Shown piece after piece: positions 18,013-26,709 of a stretch of 64,000 nt of DNA (positions within the stretch are counted from its first letter, which is position 1; the number at the start of each line of letters is the position of its first letter). Position numbers and translations under genes: made by a program. Origin of the DNA: Sphingobacteriales bacterium (GTDB taxonomy: Bacteria; Bacteroidota; Bacteroidia; Sphingobacteriales; Sphingobacteriaceae); contig JAQBOG010000033.1 of NCBI GenBank assembly GCA_028288165.1, positions 246,000 to 309,999 of the forward strand, written 5' to 3'. A model generated the notes under the pieces. The model saw only the letters and a program-made list of their open reading frames with translations, was not told where the DNA came from and searched no databases.

Positions 18013-18702
18013 TTAATTAAAAGTATTCTTCAGAATTAATTGAGGATCAGGACAGTTTTCTAAATATTTTTCTCGTTCCGAAAAACGACATACACCTGGG
18101 AAATCGCCATCATAACCTTGCATATCAAATATTAGTTGGAAATGTAAATGCGGTGGCCAATGGCCGTTTTCCGGAATATCACCAAAATCTGCAAAACACT
18201 TTCCTTGCGGGATGATTTGGCCGATTTTTAAAGAGCCGAGGCTTGCCAAGCTTAAATGCCCGTATAAAGTATGAAGCGTTAGGTCACCAAGTTCGTGCTT
18301 CAATATAATTGTTGCACCATAATCGCCAAAATTGTCATTGTTGTTAAAGCTGTGAACTGTGGCATCCAAGGGGCAATAAATTGGGCAATGAGCATCTCCC
18401 CAAATATCTATACCTATGTGTAATCGTCTGGGTTCTTCACCCTTATCAAACAAAGTACTCCGTGCGTATATAACTCTGTGCTCATTATAGCCTCCAACAC
18501 CATATCTGCAATGATTTGAAGATAGCTGATCATTTATCCAATGGGTAAATTGGTCTGTGTCTTCAATAACATCAGCAGGAGGAAGCTTACCTTTAGCTGT
18601 AAAATCAAAATAAAATAACTTATCTATATCTTTTTGAAAATCTACAACTTTAGTTGCAGGGTTAGTAGCAAGATATTTTTTAAGTTCTACAAGGTTTCCC
18701 AT
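18013..18702 (-). CDS. M23-family (LytM-like) metallopeptidase domain protein
   Basis: A 229-residue protein with an M23 peptidase core. RRLHIGIDIWG (about 95) supplies the first His and Asp ligands, and LYGHLS (about 148) and PHLHFQLIF (about 186) the other conserved His residues. The family cleaves peptide cross-bridges in peptidoglycan. No signal peptide is obvious, which is odd for a wall hydrolase. The ATG overlaps the rbfA stop by one base (TAATG), so the two are translationally coupled. Confidence 0.82.
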   Translation of the reverse strand: MGNLVELKKYLATNPATKVVDFQKDIDKLFYFDFTAKGKLPPADVIEDTDQFTHWINDQLSSNHCRYGVGGYNEHRVIYARSTLFDKGEEPRRLHIGIDIWGDAHCPIYCPLDATVHSFNNNDNFGDYGATIILKHELGDLTLHTLYGHLSLASLGSLKIGQIIPQGKCFADFGDIPENGHWPPHLHFQLIFDMQGYDGDFPGVCRFSEREKYLENCPDPQLILKNTFN

Positions 18703-19085
18703 TATTCTTCTGTAGCGGGCTCGTCAGGTTGGCGGGGTTCTTTACTGATTTTATCGAATATTTTTTCCATATGTTGAACATATTCACTGGTATCATCCAG
18801 AAAAAAATCTAACTGCGGTACTATTCTGGCCTGGTCACGAATCTTTGCGCCGAGTTTATAACGAATCTCGCCTGCATGAGATTTCAACGTATTAATAGCC
18901 AAAGTGGGATTTGAGCTATTAAAAAAACTCAGGTAAACCCTTGCTATAGCCAAATCTGGTGTAATCCGCACTTTAGTAACAGTAACCATCGTATTAGGAA
19001 GGTAATTAGACCCTTCACGTTGAAAGATTTCGGCTAAATCTTTTTGAATTATACCAGCAAATTTTTGTTGACGCTTAGTTTCCAT
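18702..19085 (-). CDS. rbfA: Ribosome-binding factor A
   Basis: Assists late 30S subunit maturation and 16S rRNA 5'-end processing. The 127 residues show the KH-like fold signature: ETKRQQKFAGIIQKDLAEIF at the start, VTVTKVRITPDLAIARVYLS (about 34-53), and RYKLGAKIRDQARIVPQLDF (about 74-93). It is followed by the M23 peptidase with a one-base overlap and preceded by hflX 82 bases away. Confidence 0.93.
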   Translation of the reverse strand: METKRQQKFAGIIQKDLAEIFQREGSNYLPNTMVTVTKVRITPDLAIARVYLSFFNSSNPTLAINTLKSHAGEIRYKLGAKIRDQARIVPQLDFFLDDTSEYVQHMEKIFDKISKEPRQPDEPATEE

Positions 19086-19167
19086 CTTTTTAGGTTGTAA
19101 AATGTATCAGCATTCCCAATAATTCAAAATTAGTGGAATAACCTGATCAATGTGCCCTTTACTAGTT

Positions 19168-20355
19168 TTAATAAAGTAACTTATCATAAGGAAAACGGTT
19201 GACATGAATTGCTTTTACCTTTTCATAAAGCAATGAGCGAAATTCGTCAATATTTTCACGGTTTAATGCAGAAATAAAAATAGCAGGTTTATTAAATGTA
19301 CCCATCCAACTGCGTTTAAAGTCATCAAGTGTTAATATCTGTTGCTCTTCCTGCGGATCTGGTTCTTCACCCTTATATGCATCAATTTTATTAAAAACGG
19401 TAATCATTTCCTTATCAACTACTCCAAGTTCTTTTAAGGTTTCATTTACTGTAAAAATCTGATCTTCAAAACTTGGATGAGAAATATCAACCACATGAAT
19501 TAAAATATCAGCTTCACGAACTTCATCAAGGGTTGATTTAAAACACTCAACTAAATGGTGAGGTAGTTTGCGAATAAAACCAACAGTATCAGACAATAAG
19601 AACGGAAGGTTTTCTATCACTACTTTACGAACAGTGGTATCCAGCGTAGCGAATAATTTATTTTCAGCAAAAATATCCGACTTAGAGATCATATTCATAA
19701 TGGTAGATTTACCCACATTGGTATATCCCACCAAGGCAACCCTGATAAGTTGGTTACGATTTTTGCGTTGTGTTTCGTTTTGTTTATCAATCTCTTTTAA
19801 CCTTTCTTTTAAAAGCGATATTTTATTTAAAATTAAACGACGGTCGGTTTCAATTTGACTTTCACCCGGTCCACGCATTCCGATACCCCCTTTTTGACGT
19901 TCTAAGTGAGTCCATAAACGAGTTAATCGCGGTAGCAAATATTGAAGTTGAGCTAATTCTACTTGCGTTTTTGCTTGTGAAGTTTGAGCTCGGCCAGCAA
20001 AAATATCGAGGATTAAATTACTTCTGTCTAATATTTTAACCTGTAATTCGTTCTCTACGTTTCGAAGTTGAGATGGCGAAAGTTCATCATCAAAAACTAC
20101 AATATCAATTTCTTCAGCTTTTACGTAATCGCGAATTTCTTCCAATTTACCTGTGCCTACAAAAGTAGCACGATCAGGCTTTTGCATTCTTTGAGTAAAT
20201 GAATGAACAGTTTCTCCGCCTGCAGTATCTACTAAAAATTTAAGTTCATCCAGATATTCACGTGTTTGTTCTTCAGTTTCACCAGTTCTGATTATTCCTA
20301 CCAAAACCGCCCGTTCGGGTTTTATTGCAGTATCAAAAAATTTTTGTTTTCCCAT
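19168..20355 (-). CDS. hflX: GTPase HflX
   Basis: Ribosome-splitting GTPase active on stalled 70S or 50S particles under stress. The 395 residues show the HflX N-terminal domain (DELSPSQLRNVE, then the RAQTSQAKTQVELAQLQYLL stretch and GGIGMRGPGESQIETDRR), followed by the G domain: G1 GYTNVGKST (about 210), G3 DTVGF (about 256) and the NKID G4 motif (about 325). It sits 64 bases downstream of trpC on the same strand. Confidence 0.95.
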   Translation of the reverse strand: MGKQKFFDTAIKPERAVLVGIIRTGETEEQTREYLDELKFLVDTAGGETVHSFTQRMQKPDRATFVGTGKLEEIRDYVKAEEIDIVVFDDELSPSQLRNVENELQVKILDRSNLILDIFAGRAQTSQAKTQVELAQLQYLLPRLTRLWTHLERQKGGIGMRGPGESQIETDRRLILNKISLLKERLKEIDKQNETQRKNRNQLIRVALVGYTNVGKSTIMNMISKSDIFAENKLFATLDTTVRKVVIENLPFLLSDTVGFIRKLPHHLVECFKSTLDEVREADILIHVVDISHPSFEDQIFTVNETLKELGVVDKEMITVFNKIDAYKGEEPDPQEEQQILTLDDFKRSWMGTFNKPAIFISALNRENIDEFRSLLYEKVKAIHVNRFPYDKLLY

Positions 20356-20419
20356 TTATGACGTAAATAAATACGATTTTTAAAGCGTGGTCCTCAAATT
20401 AATTACAAGCATTCGAAAC

Positions 20420-21217
20420 TTATCCAGCAGACATCACTGATACAAATTCCATCATCGCCTTCCCGGGATCTCGTTCCTTCATAAAGTTTTCACCTATCAG
20501 AAAACCATCAAAACCAGCCTGCTTTAGTTCCAAAATAGTATTTGGATCACTAATGCCACTTTCTGAAATTTTAAGGAACTTATCAGGAATATGATTAATC
20601 AAATTATATGAATGTTGTGTTGTTACTGAAAAATTTCCCAGGTTTCTATTATTTACCCCAACCGCATTTAAATCGTCACACAAGCTCCGTTCCAATTCTT
20701 CGAGATTATGTACCTCTAATAGTACATTAAGCGTTAAACTTTTAGCAAGTTTTGCCAATGCTTTTATTCTTTCTGGAGATAATATAGCTGCAATTAACAA
20801 TATAATATCAGCACCCCAAGCTTTGGCTTCATAAACTTGATACTCATCAAGCATAAAATCCTTTCTGAGTAAAGGTATTTCATTTGCTTTTCTAGCTTCA
20901 ATTAAATCATTTTTATGCCCTCCGAAAAAACTGCCATCAGTTAAAACAGATAGCGCAGAGGCACCTGCAGAAACATAACCTTGAGTAACATCCGTCACTT
21001 TGGCAGTATGGTTTATCACTCCTTTCGAAGGAGATTGACGCTTAAACTCGGCGATAATACCAGTACGATCAGTTGCTGTTATAAACGCTGGTAAAGAGTA
21101 ACATTGCCTGGAAAAAAACTCACTCTCCTTCAATTCTTCCACAGAAACTTCCGCTTTTGCAGCTTCTATTTCCTGCAGTTTTTTAACAACTATTTTATCT
21201 AAAATATTATTCTCCAT
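20420..21217 (-). CDS. trpC: Indole-3-glycerol phosphate synthase
   Basis: Converts CdRP to indole-3-glycerol phosphate in tryptophan synthesis. 265 residues from the chosen ATG (MENNILDKIVVKKLQEIE). TIM-barrel motifs include EFKRQSPSKG (catalytic Lys region), LRKDFMLDEYQVYEA, LLEVHN, VGVNNRNL and SESGI near the C-terminus. The frame is open a further 27 codons upstream through a repeat-like sequence that overlaps the trpG end, so the internal start is preferred. The gene follows trpG directly; trpD, normally found between them, is absent. Confidence 0.95.
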   Translation of the reverse strand: MENNILDKIVVKKLQEIEAAKAEVSVEELKESEFFSRQCYSLPAFITATDRTGIIAEFKRQSPSKGVINHTAKVTDVTQGYVSAGASALSVLTDGSFFGGHKNDLIEARKANEIPLLRKDFMLDEYQVYEAKAWGADIILLIAAILSPERIKALAKLAKSLTLNVLLEVHNLEELERSLCDDLNAVGVNNRNLGNFSVTTQHSYNLINHIPDKFLKISESGISDPNTILELKQAGFDGFLIGENFMKERDPGKAMMEFVSVMSAG

Positions 21218-21262
21218 TCGTAAAGAGTTATTGATTACTCCATTTTTATTGTTGGTGCTATA

Positions 21263-21285
21263 CTCCCCTTCAGGGGGCTGAGGGG
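21263..21285. repeat. GC-rich palindromic intergenic element between trpG and trpC
   Basis: A run of C/G blocks with a CCCCT-tc-AGGGG palindrome begins right at the trpG stop codon. Similar C/G palindromes lie at 37275-37298 and twice between rpsB and tsf, so this is one member of a short interspersed class. Confidence 0.55.
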
Positions 21286-21858
21286 CTAGGCTAACCAATT
21301 AGCAATCATTTGTTTTCCGTTTTCTGTCAATATGGATTCCGGATGAAATTGTACCCCCTTCACATCATAATCAACATGTTTTAAGGCCATAATAACTCCA
21401 TCTAAATCTGTAGACGTAACCTTTAAATTTGCCGGAATATTATCGTTTTTAACAGCCCATGAATGATACCGCCCAACTTTAAACTCCGCAGGACAATTAT
21501 TAAACAGCGTTTCATTAGTATCTGTTACTTTTATAGAAGTAGCCCTTCCATGTACTGGCCTTGTTAAATTATATAATTCTCCGCCGAACACTTCGCCAAT
21601 AGCTTGCATGCCCAAACAAATACCTAAAATACTTTTGGTAGGCGCATAGGTTTTAATTACATCTAACAGCAACCCGGCTTCAGACGGAATGCCTGGGCCC
21701 GGAGATAATAATATTTTATCAAATGCTTCTACATCTTCTATTTTAAACTTATCATTCCGCCAAACAGTTGCTGTATGCCCGGTTTCATTTAATAAGTGCA
21801 CTAAATTAAAGGTAAATGAATCGTAATTATCTATTACCAATATTTTGGGATTTACCAT
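21286..21858 (-). CDS. trpG: Anthranilate synthase component II (glutamine amidotransferase)
   Basis: Supplies ammonia from glutamine to TrpE. 190 residues of class I glutamine amidotransferase: DNYDSFTFNLVH at the start, the oxyanion region LSPGPGIPSEAG (about 52-63), the nucleophile Cys in GICLGMQAIGE (about 79-89), GRYHSW, and the catalytic His-Glu in GVQFHPES (about 168-175). It lies 78 bases after trpE in the same transcription unit. Confidence 0.95.
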   Translation of the reverse strand: MVNPKILVIDNYDSFTFNLVHLLNETGHTATVWRNDKFKIEDVEAFDKILLSPGPGIPSEAGLLLDVIKTYAPTKSILGICLGMQAIGEVFGGELYNLTRPVHGRATSIKVTDTNETLFNNCPAEFKVGRYHSWAVKNDNIPANLKVTSTDLDGVIMALKHVDYDVKGVQFHPESILTENGKQMIANWLA

Positions 21859-21860
21859 CT

Positions 21861-21898
21861 TTTAAAGTTTAAGGTTGAAAGTTAAAAGTTGAAAGTTT
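21861..21898. repeat. A/T-rich heptad-like tract between trpE and trpG
   Basis: Degenerate repetition of units like AAGTTNA/GTTGAAA (for example TTTAAAGTTTAAGGTTGAAA). It is a low-complexity intergenic filler; a related G-richer tract occurs at 63732-63760. Confidence 0.5.
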
Positions 21899-21936
21899 GG
21901 ACGCTGATTTCAAAGCTCAAAACTCCGCACTCAAGA

Positions 21937-23346
21937 CTATATTCCTTCGGCCATTTCCAGGGCTTTTTTCAAAGCCATAATTTTATTATTTACTTCGTTT
22001 AATTCACTAAGCGGATCGGAATCAGCCACAATACCAGCACCAGCCTGATAATGTAAAACGTTATTCTTGCTCAAAAATGATCTGATCATAATTGCATGAT
22101 TAAAATCTCCATTAAAGCCCATAAATCCAATTGCACCGCTATAAAAACCTCGCTGGCGGTTTTCAACTCGATCAATTAACGTTAACGCCATGTATTTCGG
22201 AGCGCCGCTTAAGGTACCAGCCGGAAAAGTATCGCCAACAACGTCGAATGGATTTACTGCATCTTGCAATTGCCCGGTCACTTTTGAAACCAAGTGAATA
22301 AGGTGCGAGTAATACTGAACCTCTTTGAAAGATTTAACTTCCACTCGTTCGCAGTGTCTGCTAAGATCATTTCTGGCTAAGTCAACCAACATGACATGCT
22401 CTGCACTTTCTTTTGGATCATTTTCTAGTTTTTCGGCCAACTCCGCATCTAATAAATCATTGCCAGTTCGCTTAAATGTACCGGCAATTGGATATATCGT
22501 AGCTTCGTTTTTTTTAATAGTTAGTTGAGCTTCCGGCGATGATCCAAATAATTTAAAATCGCCATAATCATAATAAAACAAATACGGCGACGGATTAATA
22601 GATCTTAAAGCACGATAAACATTGAACTCGTCTCCTAAAAATGGTCTTGAAAATGCTCTTGATGGAACAATCTGAAAAACATCGCCACGATAAATATGCG
22701 TTTTCAGCTTTTCTACAACCGCAATAAATTCGTCATCTGTAAAATTGGATGACTCATCGCCATTTAATGAAAATTTGTATTCCGGAAAATTTTTGTTTTG
22801 TATTAAGTACGATATCTTCTCAATACCTTCTTCAGCATTATCGTCGGTACGATGTTCGAAAAGATATAACTCATTTTTGAAATGATCAATTGCTATTACA
22901 TAACGATAAACGTGATATTGCATAAGTGGAATTTCCTTGCCTTCCACCACTGGAGATTTCAGTTTAATATCTTCAAAATGCTCTATCGTTTCGAAAGTAA
23001 AGTAGCCAAATAGGCCATTTGAGATAAACTTAAAATTTTCTTCAAGAGATGATTTAAAGCTATTACGGAAGGTAGAAACCTCTTTCTTAAGATTTAAACC
23101 TTCAACAGGTAACTCTATATGTTCACCATCTGGGAAATACTTTACCAAACTATCTGCTGTGAGAGTAATGCCCGCTATCGGGTCACAACAGATATAACTC
23201 ATACTATTTTCCCTACTATGATAATCTGAACTTTCTAATAAAATACTATTAGGGAATACGTCGCGTAAACGTAAATAAATACTTACGGGAGTAGTAGTAT
23301 CAGCAAGTAAGCGTTTATAAGAAGTGTGTAAGGTATATGTTTTCAT
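21937..23346 (-). CDS. trpE: Anthranilate synthase component I
   Basis: Converts chorismate and ammonia to anthranilate. The 469 residues include LLESSD (about 34-39), the Trp feedback-binding motif, and chorismate-enzyme motifs: IVPSRAFSR (about 226), SPSPYLFY-type region at about 251, GSSPEAQL, PIAGTFKRTG, HVMLVDLARNDL (about 318) and GTLSGAPKYMAL (about 377). It heads the trpE-trpG-trpC operon and is preceded by a Trp-rich leader peptide with a terminator, so it is probably controlled by attenuation. Confidence 0.96.
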   Translation of the reverse strand: MKTYTLHTSYKRLLADTTTPVSIYLRLRDVFPNSILLESSDYHSRENSMSYICCDPIAGITLTADSLVKYFPDGEHIELPVEGLNLKKEVSTFRNSFKSSLEENFKFISNGLFGYFTFETIEHFEDIKLKSPVVEGKEIPLMQYHVYRYVIAIDHFKNELYLFEHRTDDNAEEGIEKISYLIQNKNFPEYKFSLNGDESSNFTDDEFIAVVEKLKTHIYRGDVFQIVPSRAFSRPFLGDEFNVYRALRSINPSPYLFYYDYGDFKLFGSSPEAQLTIKKNEATIYPIAGTFKRTGNDLLDAELAEKLENDPKESAEHVMLVDLARNDLSRHCERVEVKSFKEVQYYSHLIHLVSKVTGQLQDAVNPFDVVGDTFPAGTLSGAPKYMALTLIDRVENRQRGFYSGAIGFMGFNGDFNHAIMIRSFLSKNNVLHYQAGAGIVADSDPLSELNEVNNKIMALKKALEMAEGI

Positions 23347-23416
23347 TTATTGAGAAATAGATATCGGCGATTTGTTTTTCTTCGCCGGTTAAAAGGGTTG
23401 AGATTGGGCTACAAAA

Positions 23417-23444
23417 AAACCCGACGTGGTTAGGCGTCGGGTTT
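23417..23444 (-). terminator. trp attenuator terminator
   Basis: On the minus strand a 10-bp stem (arm AAACCCGACG) with an 8-nt loop is followed by seven Ts. It lies between the Trp-rich leader peptide and trpE, the position of an intrinsic terminator in a classical attenuator. Confidence 0.88.
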
Positions 23445-23476
23445 GCTTATATTAGGTTTTGGTTAAATATTCATAT

Positions 23477-23554
23477 TTAGCAAAATACCTGATTGCCCAG
23501 CGCTTGTTTTAAAGAAGGCCACCACCAACCACGTGTATTTATTTGTTTAATCAT
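23477..23554 (-). CDS. trpL: trp operon leader peptide
   Basis: A 25-codon open frame with three consecutive TGG codons at positions 10-12 (context TRGWWWPS), located 33 bases before the attenuator hairpin and about 130 bases before trpE. Ribosome stalling at the Trp codons when charged tRNA-Trp is scarce would favour an antiterminator and let trpE-trpG-trpC be transcribed. The ATG lies only 8 bases from the -7 box, so the mRNA may be almost leaderless. Confidence 0.88.
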   Translation of the reverse strand: MIKQINTRGWWWPSLKQALGNQVFC

Positions 23555-23561
23555 CAGACCA

Positions 23562-23591
23562 CAAAAATATAAATAAAATTGAATTCGCAAA
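23562..23591 (-). promoter_or_regulatory. trp operon promoter
   Basis: On the minus strand TTTG, an 18-base spacer and TATTTTTG match the Bacteroidota TTTG/TAnnTTTG consensus. The predicted start falls within a few bases of the leader peptide ATG at 23554. Confidence 0.75.
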
Positions 23592-23604
23592 TTTTTTGAA
23601 GAAA

Positions 23605-24048
23605 TTAAACCTGCCCAATTATCGGCCTTCCACTTTGATAAATGGCCGCCAGAATAACAATAATTGCTAAACCATAATACATGGCAATTGCCCTGTGCTT
23701 GTTAATCGCGTCAATCGCTTTTTTGGATTTCGAATGCCCAACAGTAATTAAGATAATAGCAAAAACCATCATCACCCAGTGCTCCACCGTCCAGTATCGC
23801 AAAACAGCATCTTTCATAGCTGCGCCCATATTGTTAAACTGAACCATAGGGCTCACAAAATACAAGATGATGCCAATCAGTAATTGGGTATGAGCTGATA
23901 TTAAGGCGAATAAATTTATTTTACGATTGGTTTCGGTATACGGCTTTTTACCAAAAAGCCTGGTTAACGCTTGTATTAAAGCTAAAATTAAAAGAATAAA
24001 TACGATATAGCGAAATCCGGAATGTAAGTGTTTTAGTATGTTATACAT
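23605..24048 (-). CDS. Small four-helix membrane protein, cytochrome b-like
   Basis: 147 residues with four hydrophobic segments (about 14-30, 45-65, 87-104, 121-140). Conserved-looking His residues in LKHLHSGFRY (about 6-15), ISAHTQ (about 50) and VEHWVM (about 88) could ligate heme, and such proteins are often annotated as cytochrome B in Bacteroidota. No enzymatic partner is adjacent, so a redox role is inference. It lies upstream of the trp promoter on the same strand. Confidence 0.6.
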   Translation of the reverse strand: MYNILKHLHSGFRYIVFILLILALIQALTRLFGKKPYTETNRKINLFALISAHTQLLIGIILYFVSPMVQFNNMGAAMKDAVLRYWTVEHWVMMVFAIILITVGHSKSKKAIDAINKHRAIAMYYGLAIIVILAAIYQSGRPIIGQV

Positions 24049-24439
24049 ATATAAATGTTTATAATTTCCAAAGTAACATAAAATCGAAACACATTAAAAG
24101 ATAATCTAACTTATTTAGAATTGAACACAAATAAAGTAGTGTTCTATTGCAAAATTGACTAATCATCAACAGTGTGAAAACTTCACAGTTAATAGGTGGG
24201 TATAAAACGTTATTCATCATACATATAAGGTGAGAAATATCAAAAGGTTGTTGATAAAAGTGCTTACAAACTCTTTAAACCCAGTTATGTGTAGAACAGA
24301 CGTGCACTACACAAATTTTTCACAAAAATTTCACAAAGTGTAAAACAATTGCATACATCTTTTTGTCTCTATCATAAGGCTTAAGCATTTTAAAGTTGAG
24401 ACTTAAACATTCTATTCTTAATTATTTACCTGATTTACC
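24049..24439. other. Divergent intergenic region with repeated TTCACA motifs upstream of the sigma factor
   Basis: Holds no coding remnant. It contains TGTGAA-aac-TTCACA (24173-24187), an inverted repeat TGTGTAG/CTACACA (24288-24313) and two TTTCACAAA copies spaced 11 bases apart (24318-24337). These may be regulator sites for the downstream sigma gene. Confidence 0.45.
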
Positions 24440-24979
24440 ATGACAAAAGCAGAATTTAACAAATTAGTAATGGCTCAAGGGAAGCCTTTGAAAATGTATG
24501 CCCTTCACTTTACACGTGACACAGATGATGCGAACGATTTAGTGCAGGATACAATGCTTAAAGCAATCACATCCTACCATAACTTTAAAGAGGGAACAAA
24601 CTTAAAGGGTTGGTTATACACTATTATGAAAAACACCTTCATTAATAATTATAAAAGGATGGTAAAAAAGAATCAGCTAGTTACACAATCAGATGAAATT
24701 ACCTCAGGTCATTTACTTTATAGTTCTACTAAAAATAGTGGAGAATCAAAATTTATGATGGATGATTTGAATTGGGCATTAAATAAACTACCTCAAGAGT
24801 ATGGGCATCCGTTTACGATGTATTTTGAAGGTTATAAATATCATGAAATTGCCGAAGAATTGGTGATTCCAATAGGAACAGTAAAAACGCGAATATTTGT
24901 TGCAAGAAAAATTTTAAGAAAGAACCTTAAACCTTATGACGACGGTGTAAAAAATCGTTTATATGCTGAATGCGCTTAA
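24440..24979 (+). CDS. RNA polymerase sigma factor, sigma-70 (ECF-like)
   Basis: A 179-residue sigma factor. Region 2 is visible in [21 protein letters not shown] and [20 protein letters not shown] (about 28-75), and region 4 in [20 protein letters not shown] and [12 protein letters not shown] (about 128-160). No anti-sigma gene is adjacent, unlike most ECF factors, so control is probably transcriptional; repeated TTCACA motifs lie upstream. Its targets cannot be inferred. Confidence 0.88.
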   Translation: MTKAEFNKLVMAQGKPLKMYALHFTRDTDDANDLVQDTMLKAITSYHNFKEGTNLKGWLYTIMKNTFINNYKRMVKKNQLVTQSDEITSGHLLYSSTKNSGESKFMMDDLNWALNKLPQEYGHPFTMYFEGYKYHEIAEELVIPIGTVKTRIFVARKILRKNLKPYDDGVKNRLYAECA

Positions 24980-25102
24980 AGAATCTGCCGAAAAGCCTTA
25001 CCTGTGACAATTATTAAAACCTTGAATTTTGCTGATTCAAGGTTTTTTAATATATGGAATAACGAGAGTCAGATAAGCGATATTTTTCTGAAAATTGTAT
25101 GT

Positions 25103-25193
25103 GGGCGTTCAGGCGGGCTTTACGTGTCAATCTTTTTGCCCTGGAGAAGGGCAAAAAGGATTTTCACTGCAATCCTAACGCAAAACCTAGCAA
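25103..25193 (+). repeat. Interspersed intergenic repeat, copy 1
   Basis: About 91 bases sharing a conserved core with three other loci in the window: a GGGCGTTC/GGCGGGCTT head, a TTTTTGCCC...GGGCAAAAA hairpin with 9-bp arms, GGATTTTCACT, and a tail TAACGCAAAACCTAGCAA. It lies between the 3' ends of the sigma factor and fasciclin genes. Confidence 0.9.
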
Positions 25194-25317
25194 ATTACAT
25201 AACCTTCTTCGATGAAATTTCTAATCATACATTAATACCGAGCTCAGTCATTAAGTTATGGACTTTTCTTTGTCTTAGCATTCAGGACAATGATCCAAGA
25301 GATTAAGCGACAATAAA

Positions 25318-25343
25318 AAAGGCTCCCCGATTAGGAAGCCTTT
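25318..25343 (-). terminator. Terminator of the fasciclin gene
   Basis: The stem AAAGGCTCCC/GGAAGCCTTT with one mismatch and a short loop sits 20 bases after the fasciclin stop. On the minus strand T-runs follow. Confidence 0.78.
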
Positions 25344-25363
25344 GACGTAACTGAAATTATTTG

Positions 25364-25963
25364 TTATTTACTAGTTAAAGCTTTGTCTATCTGATGTACA
25401 ATACCTTTAGTACTTGGCTTGTCGAAGCCAATGGCCACGGCAGTATTTCCGTTTGCATCAGCAACTTCTAAATTTTTGCTTTCATTTATTTTTACAGTGA
25501 TTTTTTCACCACCAATGGTATTTAGTGTGCTAGATCCTTTACCCTTTGCAATCGCTTTAGCCAAATCTTTAGAAGTTAGCTTCCCCTTAACAATATGATT
25601 GCTTAATAACGCAGTCACCTGAGCTTTACCTTCTGCCGTAGAATCAACACCTGCCGGGAAAGCCTTTGCCAATGAAACATCAGAGGGGGCAAAAAAAGTA
25701 TATTCACCTTGAAGGGTTTCATTAAGCCCAGAGGTTTCTAATAAACTTTCAAAGGTAACTTTAGAGGCACTTACAGTAGAGGATGTTGCTGCAGTTGTTG
25801 TCGTAGCCGTTGTTGTACTACTTGAACTTGGTGTAGTACTTGGCGAAGTAGCGGTAGTTGTTCCGGTTGTTTTAGTGGTATCTGTTTTACTTACTTGGGC
25901 AAATGCATTCATTGAAATAGTTGCTGATAATGTTGCAGCAACAATAAAAATTGACTTTTTCAT
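25364..25963 (-). CDS. Secreted fasciclin (FAS1) domain protein
   Basis: 199 residues: a signal peptide (MKKSIFIVAATLSATISMNAFA), a low-complexity Ser/Thr-rich linker (about 28-66), and one FAS1 domain with the motifs YTFFAPSDVSLAKAFP (about 87-102) and NHIVKGKLTSKDL (about 126-138). FAS1 domains generally mediate adhesion or surface interactions. The long Thr/Ser linker would hold the domain away from the membrane. Its own terminator follows. Confidence 0.88.
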   Translation of the reverse strand: MKKSIFIVAATLSATISMNAFAQVSKTDTTKTTGTTTATSPSTTPSSSSTTTATTTTAATSSTVSASKVTFESLLETSGLNETLQGEYTFFAPSDVSLAKAFPAGVDSTAEGKAQVTALLSNHIVKGKLTSKDLAKAIAKGKGSSTLNTIGGEKITVKINESKNLEVADANGNTAVAIGFDKPSTKGIVHQIDKALTSK

Positions 25964-26182
25964 ACTTACTTTTTAAGGTTAATAAACTATTTTTCTTAAT
26001 GTAGCGTATGGAGTTTTTCGATAGGCATTATAGTTTTTGATTCTGTTATTAAACCATTGAATCACAATTTTATTGCCAGAAGAGGCATATATTTTCAATA
26101 AATTGTAAAAAAAGGGTTGGTAGTAGATAGCTTTTATAACATTTATAAAACTCGGTCCTACCTATCTATTAAGAGAGAAAAT

Positions 26183-26608
26183 TCAATTATTGGGTGCGCC
26201 AGCTTTCACCCAGGAGTCAATTTTTTTGATTAAGCTATCGTTTAAAGGTGCTTTTTTGAAAGGCATACCAGGAACCTCAATAAAACGAAGCCGAGCCTGA
26301 AGCTTTGTATAGGAAGGATTTACGGTGCTAGGCTTTAAAGCATAGTCTTTTAATTCGATAAAGTTATCGAGCATGGCATATCCCGGGCTTTCTGGATCTG
26401 AAGCGTTTGCAGAATGACAAGAATAACAATGATTAGCCATGATGGGTTTAATATCCGTTTTGTAACTAATTACAACACCAGTATCTATTGGAGTTTGCTC
26501 GTTGCCACTTTTCTTACAACCGATAATTGAGATAAGGAAAGTGAAAACAAACGCCATCAAAGTTTTGTATTTAAAAACTCTTAAATAAGTGGTCACTTGT
26601 ATATTCAT
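26183..26608 (-). CDS. Cytochrome c-like lipoprotein
   Basis: 141 residues from the chosen start. The N-terminus has a hydrophobic segment ending in a lipobox-like ISIIGC, so it is probably lipid-anchored. A heme c motif CYSCH follows in ANHCYSCHS, and KIDSWVKAGAP near the C-terminus fits the class of small cytochrome c or planctomycete-type cytochrome C domains. Only one CxxCH is present. Alternative starts exist at 26656 and 26557. It lies 53 bases downstream of the CHRD gene on the same strand and is probably co-transcribed. Confidence 0.75.
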   Translation of the reverse strand: MNIQVTTYLRVFKYKTLMAFVFTFLISIIGCKKSGNEQTPIDTGVVISYKTDIKPIMANHCYSCHSANASDPESPGYAMLDNFIELKDYALKPSTVNPSYTKLQARLRFIEVPGMPFKKAPLNDSLIKKIDSWVKAGAPNN

Positions 26609-26709
26609 TGTTAGCGAATTACGAGTATTAGAGATGCAAGGAAAACGGAAAGGCATTGGTACTAGTTAACGCGATTATAGATAATTATTTCCTTGCATCT
26701 CTATTACTT

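Noticed and set aside
25004..25306. Open frame of 100 codons after the sigma factor
   Set aside because: Its middle is interspersed repeat copy 1; the same sequence in other copies shifts frame, so it is noncoding.
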